From: a virus
Length of the DNA: 32,567 bases
IMG/VR virus record: IMGVR_UViG_3300034779_000003
Span: 1-32,567 of that record
Strand: one strand, 5' to 3'
The notes below the pieces were generated by a model. That model made no database searches, was not told where the DNA came from, and saw only the letters and a program-made list of their open reading frames with translations. A program made the translations under genes and the position numbers. Shown piece after piece: positions 1-6,412 of this stretch (positions are counted from its first letter, which is position 1; each line of letters begins with the position of its first letter).

Positions 1-19
1 TTTTACTTCTACGCGACAT

Positions 20-37
20 AAAATATTTTGAGTCAGC
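20..37. repeat. degenerate copy of the 20-bp palindrome
   Basis: The left half and centre of the recurrent palindrome are present (ACTCAAAATATTTT read on the minus strand), but the last arm is changed to ATGT. It overlaps the stop codon of the tape measure gene and so lies at the gene's 3' boundary, as several other copies do. Confidence 0.55.
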
Positions 38-3000
38 TCAGGTCCTCATCTCTTTCTTCCATGTCGTACATTTTTGCAGCAAGCTCCTCGAAGAAATCAT
101 CCTTGCTGCTAGCCAGCGCCTTCTCGGCTGCCGCCTGAGCCAGCTCTTGCAACTGCTGTGGGCTCAAGTTACTGCCCATCACCTGCACGGTGATGGAAGG
201 CGCGAAAGTAACGGGACCAAAAGCCATAGAAGCAGGAGGGGGTGCAGAAGCGCGGACATAACTGCCGCCATCCTGTGCGCTGCTGACAGCCAGGTTGCGC
301 AAAGCCTCTACGTCCTGAAGCCAGTCACCCGGGCTCCGGCGCGACAGACTGGCAGGAAATACTTGATTTCTATTTCCGTCTGCATTAAGAGTGCGAGTGT
401 ATGCAACGTATTTCTGTAGCTCATTATTCGGAGTAACGAATCCGTTAGCGTTAGGCGTAAATAGCTCTACACCGCGCTCGCCTCCGATGTAGTCCACACC
501 TTTAAGCACGCGCCCACCTTTAGCGAAGTAGCCGCCGAAAGGTCTAACGTTCGGCGTGTTGCCTGTCTGATTTGAAGGTGTCGGAAAAGCGGGGAATGTT
601 GGCCGTTCTATAACAATGGAATTTACTTTATCAGCGAGATTCTGAGCAGCAGAAGAGACGTTCTTGAATGCAGGCGGAATCTTATTAGCGGGGTCAATGC
701 ACTGGCCGAAAGCGTCTGCGGTCTGCTTGGCAGGCTCGGCTATGTTTAATATGCTTTGTGCGAAACCTCCCATTACAGAATTATCAAGGGACGGTTTAGC
801 TGGTATCTGTACGCTTGCAAATACGCTCTCTATAGCACGTTGTAGATTAGCTTGGCCTTCGGGCGATAAGCCTATCTTCGGAAGCTCAGTCTGTATAAAG
901 CTCTGGCGAACTTCTGGAATAGCAAGTTGAGGCGCGAACCTTTGAAGCATCTCTTTGTCTGTAGCTAAAGGCTGATTGCCATAGAAGGGCCGCGCTAATC
1001 TGCGATAAAGAGTATTTTCAAATTCTGTTGCTGTGAACGTTCCCCTTGCTCTGCTCAGTTCGCCGCCGCGCATAAGAGACTCACGAACAGAGCGAGCAGA
1101 TACGGAATAGTCAACTACGTCGCCTTTCTGCCGTCTCTGATTGATAGTGTTGTAATCAAGAGTTGCGCCCTGTTCTCTTCTTAACTGCTCTCTATACGCT
1201 TGCACGTTTTTGTAACTGGCGAACGCGCCTCCAGCTATCGCCGCAATACTCATAGTCACGGGGTTGGTAGCAAGGCCAGCAGCACCAACCGCGCCCCTGC
1301 CTATCAAGCTTGCTCCGCCCGCAGCTACTTCCGAGTTGATGCCTCCGCCGCCGCTTCCACCGCGTAGCATACCGTTGAAAAGGCCAACTCCGTCTGCGGC
1401 CTCCGCGCTCGCTTTACCTAGAGACAAAAGACCAATCATAGCGGCGGACATGGCCGGATTGTCTGAAGAGGTTGCTTGTAGGCTCTTGATTTGATTTGAT
1501 AGCTGCTCTGCTACGTTTCCGCCTAATGTCATAACGGGTGCGCCAGCCGCAGCCCTTGCATTCGTTTGTGAGGCTGTAAATTCTAAGAATTGTCCGAGCG
1601 GGTTTCCCCTCTCGAACATCTGATTATAAAAGCCCTCAACATTAGGCACGCGCACATAATTCTCAGTCTCTTTCGACAACTGCCTACGCATGAGCATCAT
1701 CTGCGCTACTTCACGCTTTGCCGTGCGGTTGCCGAACATCACTTCTAATTGCTTGGCTACAGCTTCTACGTTCGTAGTGTCAACGCCCTTTCTATCGAAA
1801 GCGGCCATCAACTTGTCTGTGAAGGTAAACGGGTCTCTTCCCATGTCGTTACTTATAGGAATAGCCCCGGGAAGCAGGCGCGAAATCTCGCCACGTCTAT
1901 TGAACTCAACTTTTGAGCGGTCAAGCAATCCCATTTCGCCCCAATACTTGAGCTTGTGAGCAGGGATTTGACCGCCAACAACAGCGCTATAAAGTGAAGT
2001 GAGAGCAGTACCCGCAGCCTTGCCGCCCATCTGCTGAATGAGTGGCATAAACTTCATAAGCCCTTCGGGGGACATCTGCATGCCTACAATCTGACCTTGC
2101 TTGATAAAATTGCGAAACTCAGAAGGATTTACTTCTCCACCTGTTGCCAGATTCGTCTGCGCTATGAGATTCAAAAACTGTTTGGCTGTATTAGTGTCAA
2201 TGTCTTTACCCATTAACTCAACAGCCTTCACCGCGTCAGAAAATGCTTTGATAGACTGCTCTCGCCCTACTCTGTCACCGTTAAGCGCTTCGGTTGCCGC
2301 AACGAATCTTGAAGCTTGAGGCAATAACGCTATAGCCTCATTAACGCTTCCCATAGTGCCTGTAAGGTTCGTGAGTAGTTCTGTCGCGTCTACTTGACGC
2401 ACGCCCCTTATTTGAGATGTGACCTGTTCCACAGCTTGCAACCCTCTGGCCGTCTCAGCTTGTGGATAGTTGAGAAGTTGAAAGCGGGTCTGTGCGCGTT
2501 TGAGTTCAAGGGCAGGGTCAACGAATCCACCCCTTACCATGTCGTAAGTGCGCTCTGCTACATAGCCTACGTTGCGGGCAGTCCGCACGCCCCTGTTAAA
2601 TCTGTCTACGTTGTCGTAGTCGCCGGATGCGCGCCTCCCCCTGCGGCCTGTGCGGCCTGTCGCTCTAGCCGCTTCACGCTCTAAACGTGCGCGCTCTCTT
2701 AGTAGCTTTATGTCTGCTATCTCTGCTGAGCGCTGCGCGCCAGTGGCCCGCGCTTTGGTTTGAGTAAGCCTAGCCTGCTCACGCTCTAAACGAACGCGGT
2801 CTTGCATCAGCTTGACTTGCTCACGCACGGCACGAGTCTCGCGGTTTAATGCTGTAGCAGTCGCCCCGCTCTTTGGCAGACCGCTCTTAGGCACGCTGCT
2901 ATTAGGCTTTAGTTTGTTGAGCGCTCTTTGAAGTGATATTGCCTCTTTATTCGCGCCGCGCAGTTGCTTAGTGAGAGCAGAGATACGCTTCTCCGCTTGG

Positions 3001-3053
3001 CCCTGAACCAAGAATTGAAGGATAAGCTTGTGAGTTTCAGAACCTTTGCCCAT
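33..3053 (-). CDS. tail tape measure protein
   Basis: This protein of about 1006 residues sets tail length and is placed inside the tail tube before ejection. The N-terminal 150 residues are highly charged, coiled-coil-like and rich in Arg/Glu/Gln, with a repeated RLERE(Q/A)AR unit. The middle holds a Gly/Ala-rich hydrophobic stretch near residues 590-650 that could be a membrane segment. The C-terminal part contains a GG..FA.GG..L GV.YIGGERGVELF motif often seen near the end of tape measure proteins. The open frame extends to a TTG at 3074, but the ATG at 3053 (protein MGKGSETHK) is the more ordinary start. The gene would normally follow the tail chaperone directly. Here a 3.4-kb divergent module separates them. 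Family call is firm from length, composition and gene order. Confidence 0.85.
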   Translation of the reverse strand: MGKGSETHKLILQFLVQGQAEKRISALTKQLRGANKEAISLQRALNKLKPNSSVPKSGLPKSGATATALNRETRAVREQVKLMQDRVRLEREQARLTQTKARATGAQRSAEIADIKLLRERARLEREAARATGRTGRRGRRASGDYDNVDRFNRGVRTARNVGYVAERTYDMVRGGFVDPALELKRAQTRFQLLNYPQAETARGLQAVEQVTSQIRGVRQVDATELLTNLTGTMGSVNEAIALLPQASRFVAATEALNGDRVGREQSIKAFSDAVKAVELMGKDIDTNTAKQFLNLIAQTNLATGGEVNPSEFRNFIKQGQIVGMQMSPEGLMKFMPLIQQMGGKAAGTALTSLYSAVVGGQIPAHKLKYWGEMGLLDRSKVEFNRRGEISRLLPGAIPISNDMGRDPFTFTDKLMAAFDRKGVDTTNVEAVAKQLEVMFGNRTAKREVAQMMLMRRQLSKETENYVRVPNVEGFYNQMFERGNPLGQFLEFTASQTNARAAAGAPVMTLGGNVAEQLSNQIKSLQATSSDNPAMSAAMIGLLSLGKASAEAADGVGLFNGMLRGGSGGGGINSEVAAGGASLIGRGAVGAAGLATNPVTMSIAAIAGGAFASYKNVQAYREQLRREQGATLDYNTINQRRQKGDVVDYSVSARSVRESLMRGGELSRARGTFTATEFENTLYRRLARPFYGNQPLATDKEMLQRFAPQLAIPEVRQSFIQTELPKIGLSPEGQANLQRAIESVFASVQIPAKPSLDNSVMGGFAQSILNIAEPAKQTADAFGQCIDPANKIPPAFKNVSSAAQNLADKVNSIVIERPTFPAFPTPSNQTGNTPNVRPFGGYFAKGGRVLKGVDYIGGERGVELFTPNANGFVTPNNELQKYVAYTRTLNADGNRNQVFPASLSRRSPGDWLQDVEALRNLAVSSAQDGGSYVRASAPPPASMAFGPVTFAPSITVQVMGSNLSPQQLQELAQAAAEKALASSKDDFFEELAAKMYDMEERDEDLS

Positions 3054-3068
3054 ACAAAAAGACCCGCG

Positions 3069-3087
3069 ACTCAAAATGATTTTGAGT
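3069..3087. repeat. 20-bp palindrome family, copy with a 1-bp centre
   Basis: ACTCAAAAT-G-ATTTTGAGT: two 9-bp arms around a single central base. It lies 16 bp upstream of the tape measure ATG and downstream of the predicted promoter at 3156-3183, so a bound protein would sit in the path of transcription. Confidence 0.75.
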
Positions 3088-3090
3088 TAA

Positions 3091-3148
3091 AGCGGGCCTC
3101 TGGTTCGGGCCTCTATGATTTATGGCGCTCTACTTCGGCGCTCTATGT
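3091..3148. repeat. 13-bp spaced tandem repeats in the tape measure leader
   Basis: CGGGCCTCT occurs at 3093 and 3106, and GGCGCTCTA at 3124 and 3137. Each pair is spaced by 13 bp and the two pairs resemble one another. The block lies between the predicted promoter and the palindrome. Function is unknown; it could be a protein-binding array or an mRNA leader structure. Confidence 0.5.
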
Positions 3149-3155
3149 AAAGGGG

Positions 3156-3183
3156 ATTATAACAGAGAAGCTAATTTCGTAAA
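3156..3183 (-). promoter_or_regulatory. putative sigma70-type promoter for the tape measure gene
   Basis: On the minus strand a perfect TATAAT (3161-3156) is preceded at 16 bp by TTTACG (3183-3178, 4/6 match to TTGACA). Transcription would start near 3149, about 95 nt before the tape measure ATG. This would let the gene be expressed despite being cut off from the rest of the tail operon. Confidence 0.5.
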
Positions 3184-3194
3184 GAAAAAGTTTC

Positions 3195-3569
3195 TCACTG
3201 AAACGCTACAGCGATGTTCTCAATTCTCCATTTATGGCTTTCCCTGGTTAACGTGATGATGCTTTTACCGCCGCATTTCCATTGAATCACAACCTCTGCG
3301 GATTCATGCACGATAGTTTCGTTTAGTATCTCAAATCCTTTATTCTCACATTCCAGATAAGTCTTGCGCGTAGCAGCCGACAGTATCCTTAAACCTGTTA
3401 CCTCTTGACTCTGAGCAGCGCGTGAAGAGTAGTATTGAAGAGAGCCTTCTATATCCCCCTGCTCTAGCTTACCTGCCCAATTCTTAACAGTATCAGAAGG
3501 AGAAGAGAGCGAGCCGCAGCAGATTAGCAAGATGCATGAGAGGGCTAACAGGGTGGGCGTGCGCGTCAT
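3195..3569 (-). CDS. small secreted protein or lipoprotein, possible lysogenic-conversion (moron) gene
   Basis: The 124-residue product starts with a short positive n-region and a hydrophobic stretch ending in LLICCG (residues 14-19). This is a signal peptide with a non-canonical lipobox; the acceptor Cys would be 17 or 18. The mature part (SDTVKNWAGKLEQGDIEGS... through KWRIENIAVAF) has the length and alternating pattern of small NTF2/DUF4878-like lipoproteins. The gene has its own promoter and no clear Shine-Dalgarno site, and is isolated between the tape measure gene and the repeat arrays. Phage lipoproteins of this size often block superinfection, but that role is inference. No homologue is recognised with certainty. 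Confidence 0.6.
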   Translation of the reverse strand: MTRTPTLLALSCILLICCGSLSSPSDTVKNWAGKLEQGDIEGSLQYYSSRAAQSQEVTGLRILSAATRKTYLECENKGFEILNETIVHESAEVVIQWKCGGKSIITLTRESHKWRIENIAVAFQ

Positions 3570-3576
3570 GCGGCAG

Positions 3577-3604
3577 ATTGTAGCTGAAAATATTTAAGGG
3601 GCAA
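3577..3604 (-). promoter_or_regulatory. putative promoter of the lipoprotein gene, near-leaderless
   Basis: Minus strand: TTGCCC (3604-3599), 16-bp spacer, TACAAT (3582-3577). The ATG is 7 nt beyond the -10 box, so the transcript would begin at or beside the start codon. This fits the absence of a Shine-Dalgarno sequence. Confidence 0.4.
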
Positions 3605-3623
3605 AGCTTACACTCTGCCCCTT
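3596..3623 (-). terminator. hairpin, possible rho-independent terminator
   Basis: AAGGGGCA and TGCCCCTT form an 8-bp stem around a 12-nt loop. On the minus strand it is followed by AAATATTTT. It could end the transcript that runs through the HTH gene and GGNNN arrays before the lipoprotein promoter, whose -35 box overlaps the stem. Confidence 0.45.
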
Positions 3624-3693
3624 CCTTGTCTTGCCATGCCTCGCCTCACCATGCGATGCCCAGCCTGCCCACGCCACGCCTCAAAAACCTTAG
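3624..3693 (-). repeat. GGNNN pentamer array, third copy
   Basis: Read on the minus strand, the leader CTAAGGTTTTTGAGG (3693-3679) is followed by GG doublets spaced by about five bases (GGCGTGGCGTGGGCAGG, then GGTGAGGCGAGGCATGGCAAGG-like units). The leader is a variant of TTAAGTTTTCGAGG found at the two other arrays. Confidence 0.7.
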
Positions 3694-3716
3694 AAATAAT
3701 AGCGCGGGATAATAAC

Positions 3717-3811
3717 CATGCCATGCCTGCCAAGCCCTGCCCAGCCCGTCCGGGCCAAGCCGTACCATCCCTTGCCCCGCCGCACCAAGCCCTACCTCGA
3801 AAACTTAAGAC
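3717..3811 (-). repeat. GGNNN pentamer array, second copy
   Basis: Read on the minus strand it begins with GTCTTAAGTTTTCGAGG (3811-3795), which contains the TAA stop of the HTH gene. It continues as GG doublets with mostly 5-bp periodicity down to GGCATGGCATGG at 3717. The same 17 bp start the array at 6315. Confidence 0.75.
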
Positions 3812-4005
3812 TTCTTTTTACTACCCTTCTTTGTTGAAGGTCTACCCATTTTTGGCGGCGTGAAGTTTTTAAGGTCACTATCAGGAACGACCCAGCCGCC
3901 AACTTGCTTTGCGTTTGGAAAGCGCCCCTGCCTACACCACAGTCTTACCGTGGTTTCGTCTACGTTCAGCCGCGCAGCAACTTCCGATGTAGATAGTAAC
4001 TCCAT
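3805..4005 (-). CDS. excisionase/MerR-type helix-turn-helix regulator
   Basis: The 66-residue protein is a single winged-helix domain: LSTSEVAARLNVDETTVRLW (residues 4-23), then CRQGRFPNAKQVGGWVVPDSDL, a wing ending in the usual W.(I/V)P..DL signature. A basic Lys-rich tail follows. It is the family called helix-turn-helix domain, excisionase-like. It could act as repressor of the divergent plus-strand cluster, as excisionase, or as both. The gene has a near-perfect promoter, and its ATG is only 8 nt after the -10 box with no Shine-Dalgarno site, so its mRNA is probably leaderless. Its stop codon is part of the second GGNNN array. Confidence 0.8.
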   Translation of the reverse strand: MELLSTSEVAARLNVDETTVRLWCRQGRFPNAKQVGGWVVPDSDLKNFTPPKMGRPSTKKGSKKKS

Positions 4006-4013
4006 AGGTCAGC

Positions 4014-4042
4014 ATATTAAGAGCAGAGCAATGTTTTGTCAA
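4014..4042 (-). promoter_or_regulatory. promoter of the HTH gene, predicted leaderless transcript
   Basis: Minus strand TTGACA (4042-4037), exactly 17 bp, TAATAT (4019-4014). Eight nucleotides separate the -10 box from the ATG, so the start site should fall within about two bases of the start codon. Confidence 0.75.
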
Positions 4043-4048
4043 CAAATA

Positions 4049-4100
4049 TTTACCGCCAGCGAGAATATTTCTATTGACAAAGTTTCTCGCTGGCGGTAAA
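4049..4100. promoter_or_regulatory. 17-bp perfect inverted repeat, putative divergent operator
   Basis: TTTACCGCCAGCGAGAA (4049-4065) and its exact reverse complement (4084-4100) are separated by 18 bp. The left arm lies just upstream of the minus promoter's -35 box. The right arm occupies the spacer and -10 box of the plus promoter. A protein bound to the right arm would block the plus cluster; one on the left arm could touch RNA polymerase at the HTH promoter. The likely ligand is the adjacent HTH protein (inference). Confidence 0.75.
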
Positions 4101-4102
4101 CT
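4074..4102 (+). promoter_or_regulatory. promoter of the plus-strand cluster
   Basis: TTGACA (4074-4079), 17-bp spacer, TAAACT (4097-4102, 4/6). Predicted start near 4109, giving a leader of about 20 nt with AAAGGGG before the ATG at 4129. The spacer contains one arm of the inverted repeat. Confidence 0.65.
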
Positions 4103-4128
4103 TATAGACATCGAAAGGGGCGAATCAA

Positions 4129-4338
4129 ATGAGCAAACTTGAGCAGGCCAAACAAAAGCTCGGATTCATAGGCCGCACGCTTGAAAACGGCTATCTGGAC
4201 TTTGACACCATAGACGAGCTACAGCATGCGGTCTGTAGCGTCAAGCGGCTAATCACTGAGCATGAGCAGGATACGTTGCAACTGCCTTTGATAGAGGGCG
4301 CTTCTACATTGGTAGTTTATGAGCCGAGAGAGGCATAA
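4129..4338 (+). CDS. small protein of unknown function, first gene of the plus cluster
   Basis: 69 residues, no recognised domain. The first 45 residues look helical (LEQAKQKLGFIGRTLENGYL, then DELQHAVCSVKRLITEHEQD), followed by a short hydrophobic end. It has a good ribosome site (AAAGGGG, about 9 nt before ATG) and is the first gene after the operator-controlled promoter, the position of cro or an anti-repressor in many phages. No DNA-binding motif is visible, so a regulatory role is only suggested by place. Confidence 0.6.
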   Translation: MSKLEQAKQKLGFIGRTLENGYLDFDTIDELQHAVCSVKRLITEHEQDTLQLPLIEGASTLVVYEPREA

Positions 4339-4343
4339 GAAGC

Positions 4344-4378
4344 GGGCTTAGGAAAGCGCAGCAACGCTCCCTAAGCCC
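4344..4378 (+). other. stable intergenic RNA hairpin
   Basis: GGGCTTAGG (4344-4352) pairs perfectly with CCTAAGCCC (4370-4378), and inner GCG/CGC bases extend the stem. There is no U tract, so it is a poor terminator. It may act as an attenuator or as a processing/stability element that separates expression of the first gene from the rest. Confidence 0.55.
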
Positions 4379-4409
4379 TTCACCATTCACCACTTGAGAG
4401 GGGCAAACG

Positions 4410-4655
4410 ATGAAGGGACAGAATAACACATCCCGCAAGACAAAGACACGCGCAGAGCTTCGGGCAGAACTGGCACACGACCTTGCGTTGGTTCTCAACA
4501 ATCCAGAGCTTCCAAAAGAAGTATATGAGGGAATCACGGACGACCTGAAAGAGTTTTACAGTATGCTTTCGGGGGAAGGCCAGCGCTACATTAACGACTC
4601 AGAGGATTACATCAAACTCGTTTTAGAGGGCGGCTCTAAAGGGGGTGCGCGCTGA
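4410..4655 (+). CDS. small unknown protein, paralogue A
   Basis: 81 residues. It shares with the product of 4963-5202 a basic N-terminus, RAELA..LA.V...PELP.E.Y..I.D, a central YI, and the identical C-terminal KGGAR. The two are therefore duplicates, separated by one gene. The ribosome site GAGAGGGG precedes the ATG. The last codons (AAA GGG GGT GCG CGC TGA) also act as the ribosome site for the next gene, whose ATG overlaps the stop (TGATG). The predicted fold is helical, with a possible small binding domain. Function unknown. Confidence 0.65.
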   Translation: MKGQNNTSRKTKTRAELRAELAHDLALVLNNPELPKEVYEGITDDLKEFYSMLSGEGQRYINDSEDYIKLVLEGGSKGGAR

Positions 4656-4966
4656 TGGCTAAGAGAGGCGAAGCAATAGAATCTGGCGGCTTTACAATGC
4701 AGCCTTTCACCTCCGCTGATATTGACTACATGGTTGAGCTAACGCGACTTGCCGTAAGCTATGAAGACGACGAAGCCACAACCGCCTTCGCACTCTTAAT
4801 CGCTGGCATCGCAGCCACTGACTTTGACCGTGAAACTCTTGCTTGTTTCATCATTGAAACTGCATTAAGCAAGTCAAGAGAAATCCATTACATGATGAGC
4901 GACTACATGAATAAGGAGAGCAAGAGACTGCGAAAAGAGTTAAATAAAGGGGGTTCGCGCTCATGA
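4655..4966 (+). CDS. small unknown protein between the paralogues
   Basis: 103 residues, acidic in the middle and basic at the C-terminus. A helical, moderately hydrophobic centre (TTAFALLIAGIAATDFD) is not convincing as a membrane segment. It is not an obvious copy of its neighbours, but ends in NKGGSRS, encoded by the same kind of G-rich translational-coupling sequence. The start ATG overlaps the previous stop (TGATG), and its own stop overlaps the next start (ATGA). Its translation is therefore coupled on both sides. Function unknown. Confidence 0.6.
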   Translation: MAKRGEAIESGGFTMQPFTSADIDYMVELTRLAVSYEDDEATTAFALLIAGIAATDFDRETLACFIIETALSKSREIHYMMSDYMNKESKRLRKELNKGGSRS

Positions 4967-5202
4967 AAAAGGTTTCCGACACAAAGCGTAAGTCTAGGGT
5001 TCAATCCCGCGCTGAACTGGCGCGGCTGCTCGCCAAAGTAATGGCACACCCTGAACTCCCCTTTGAACTCTACCACGCCATAGGAGATGAAGTTATTACT
5101 TGGATTGATAACAACGCCGCAGAAGACCCGGCTTACATCGAAACAGCACTAAACGCTTATTTTCGGAAAGTGGCGCGGAATAAGAAAGGGGGTGCGCGCT
5201 GA
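4963..5202 (+). CDS. small unknown protein, paralogue B
   Basis: 79 residues, a diverged duplicate of the 4410-4655 product: SRAELARLLAKVMAHPELPF, then ELYHAIGDEV, a central YI and the C-terminal KKGGAR. Two copies of one small protein flanking another and directly preceding an ImmA-type protease suggest partners or substrates of that protease, or subunits of one complex (inference). The start overlaps the upstream stop as ATGA. The 3' end carries the same AAAGGGGGTGCGCGCTGATG coupling sequence as paralogue A. Confidence 0.65.
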   Translation: MKKVSDTKRKSRVQSRAELARLLAKVMAHPELPFELYHAIGDEVITWIDNNAAEDPAYIETALNAYFRKVARNKKGGAR

Positions 5203-5657
5203 TGGCTAAGAAATACAACCCCTTAAACCTTCCTATTCCAGATTGGAACAAGCGGAAAATGACAAGTGTGGACTTTGAAGCTGTCTGCAAACGTGAAGGA
5301 ATTACAGTAGAACGCACACGTATGAAAGGCGACACTCGCGGCCTCTACTTCATACAGGATGGATGCTCGCACATCATCATAGACACACAGTTGAGAGGGA
5401 TTAGAAGGGTACAAGTTGAGTTTCACGAATTAGGCCACTACTTCCTACGACACGAAAGAAACAAGCGGGCATTGAAGCAGATTGACCCTGATACGCATAA
5501 GTACGTAAAAGGCAGTCGCTCTCCCTTACAGGAATGGCTAGAACTTGAAGCGAATATAGTCGCCTGCATAGCAATAGCACCGGGTTTGATGGGCGCTGAC
5601 GAATTACGCCATCTGGCGCTAACCGCTACGAGAATCAACTGGCTAAAGCACAAGTAA
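5202..5657 (+). CDS. ImmA/IrrE-family metallo-endopeptidase
   Basis: 151 residues. The zinc site is plain: FHELGHYFLRH (HExxH, His75-Glu76...His79), with the third ligand in the helix LQEWLELEANIVACIAIAP (around Glu114/Glu116), as in the ImmA/IrrE family (DUF955). Known members cleave phage or ICE repressors or act as regulators in stress responses and toxin systems. The start overlaps the preceding stop (TGATG), so it is made with paralogue B. No XRE repressor, the usual ImmA partner, is next to it. The only candidate substrate with a DNA-binding domain is the divergent 66-aa HTH protein, which is smaller than usual ImmR proteins. Confidence 0.85.
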   Translation: MAKKYNPLNLPIPDWNKRKMTSVDFEAVCKREGITVERTRMKGDTRGLYFIQDGCSHIIIDTQLRGIRRVQVEFHELGHYFLRHERNKRALKQIDPDTHKYVKGSRSPLQEWLELEANIVACIAIAPGLMGADELRHLALTATRINWLKHK

Positions 5658-5658
5658 A

Positions 5659-5676
5659 CCCAAAATATTTTGACTC
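5659..5676. repeat. degenerate copy of the 20-bp palindrome in the plus cluster
   Basis: CCAAAATATTTTGACT keeps the AAAATATTTT centre but has imperfect outer arms. It lies in the only real gap of the plus-strand cluster, between the protease stop and the ribosome site AAGGAG of the next gene. Confidence 0.5.
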
Positions 5677-5694
5677 AAAAAGGAGAATCTAGGC

Positions 5695-6321
5695 ATGGGA
5701 AGTAACATCACAAAAGTAAAGGTCACAATCAAAGGCGTACGGCCTTTGCTATTACATCACTTCGGCCCTGACGCGCTGCCGCTCGAAAAGCGGGAGAAGA
5801 CAGGCGTAGCAGGCAACGACCCCGAAGAGTGGCGCAAGACCGCGCTCGTCAATAAGGATGGTCAAATCTACCTTGACCCTTCTTATGCTTTCGCGTGCAT
5901 TAGAGACGGCGCAAAGTACACGAAGAAAGGCAAAGGCTCAATCCAAGCTGTGGTTGCCGCAACTCTTCAAGTCTTGGATGATTCTGTGTTGATAAACCGC
6001 TATCTCCCCGGCTTCCCTAATGGTCATGCTTGCGACCTTGCCAGCGCGGAAGCTCCGACGCGAGACGCTAGCGCTCCCGTTTATCTGGACGTTCGCAGCG
6101 TCAAGAACCCAAGCACGAAGGGGCGCAACGTACGCTATCGCGTGGCCTGCTCTGCCGGATGGTCAACCAGCTTCACTATCCTTTTTGATAAGACCATAGT
6201 GAGCAGGGCAGAAATGGAAGCCGTATTGAATGATGCAGGCGTGCTTGTAGGCATCGCAGACGGGCGCTCTATCGGATTCGGGCGCTTCACCGTAGAAAGC
6301 TTTGAAGAGTTAGAGTCTTAA
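5695..6321 (+). CDS. RAMP-like protein of unknown function
   Basis: 208 residues. The N-terminus (TKVKVTIKGVRPLLLHHFGP) resembles a family of conserved phage and metagenomic proteins that open with a beta strand and G..PLL.H. The C-terminus, LVGIADGRSIGFGRFTVESF (residues 184-203), is a Gly-rich loop followed by a strand, very like the loop of RAMP/ferredoxin-fold RNA-binding proteins of CRISPR systems. No other Cas protein is present, so a CRISPR role is not claimed. A nucleic-acid-binding protein is the best guess. Ribosome site AAGGAG precedes the ATG. The stop codon is part of the 17-bp leader of the first GGNNN array. Confidence 0.65.
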   Translation: MGSNITKVKVTIKGVRPLLLHHFGPDALPLEKREKTGVAGNDPEEWRKTALVNKDGQIYLDPSYAFACIRDGAKYTKKGKGSIQAVVAATLQVLDDSVLINRYLPGFPNGHACDLASAEAPTRDASAPVYLDVRSVKNPSTKGRNVRYRVACSAGWSTSFTILFDKTIVSRAEMEAVLNDAGVLVGIADGRSIGFGRFTVESFEELES

Positions 6322-6405
6322 GTTTTCGAGGCGCGGCTCGGCTCTGCATGGATTGGCGCGGACTGGCGGGGCGAGGCAAGGCGAGGCATGGTAGGCAAGG
6401 CAAGG
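6315..6405 (+). repeat. GGNNN pentamer array, first copy
   Basis: GTCTTAAGTTTTCGAGG (6315-6331) includes the TAA of the upstream gene. It is followed by about fifteen GG doublets mostly spaced five bases apart, ending GGCAAGGCAAGG just before the HNH gene. The G-rich strand is the coding strand, as for the arrays on the minus strand at 3624-3811. Confidence 0.8.
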
Positions 6406-6412
6406 TTCTTTA

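Noticed and set aside
3624-3811. CRISPR array or tRNA-like structures in the pentamer region
   Set aside because: The repeats are five-base and degenerate with no spacers, and no cloverleaf can be drawn.
3636-3863. Plus-strand frame through the GGNNN arrays
   Set aside because: It is simply the translation of the CCNNN pentamer repeats (Pro/Ala/Cys-rich) and overlaps the HTH gene end.
4344-4378. Rho-independent terminator after the first gene of the plus cluster
   Set aside because: The hairpin is strong but lacks a U tract and the next gene lies close in the same direction; listed as a structural element instead.
5695-6321. Type III or I CRISPR effector gene
   Set aside because: Only a Gly-rich loop resembles RAMPs; no cas1, cas3, cas10 or repeat array is present.
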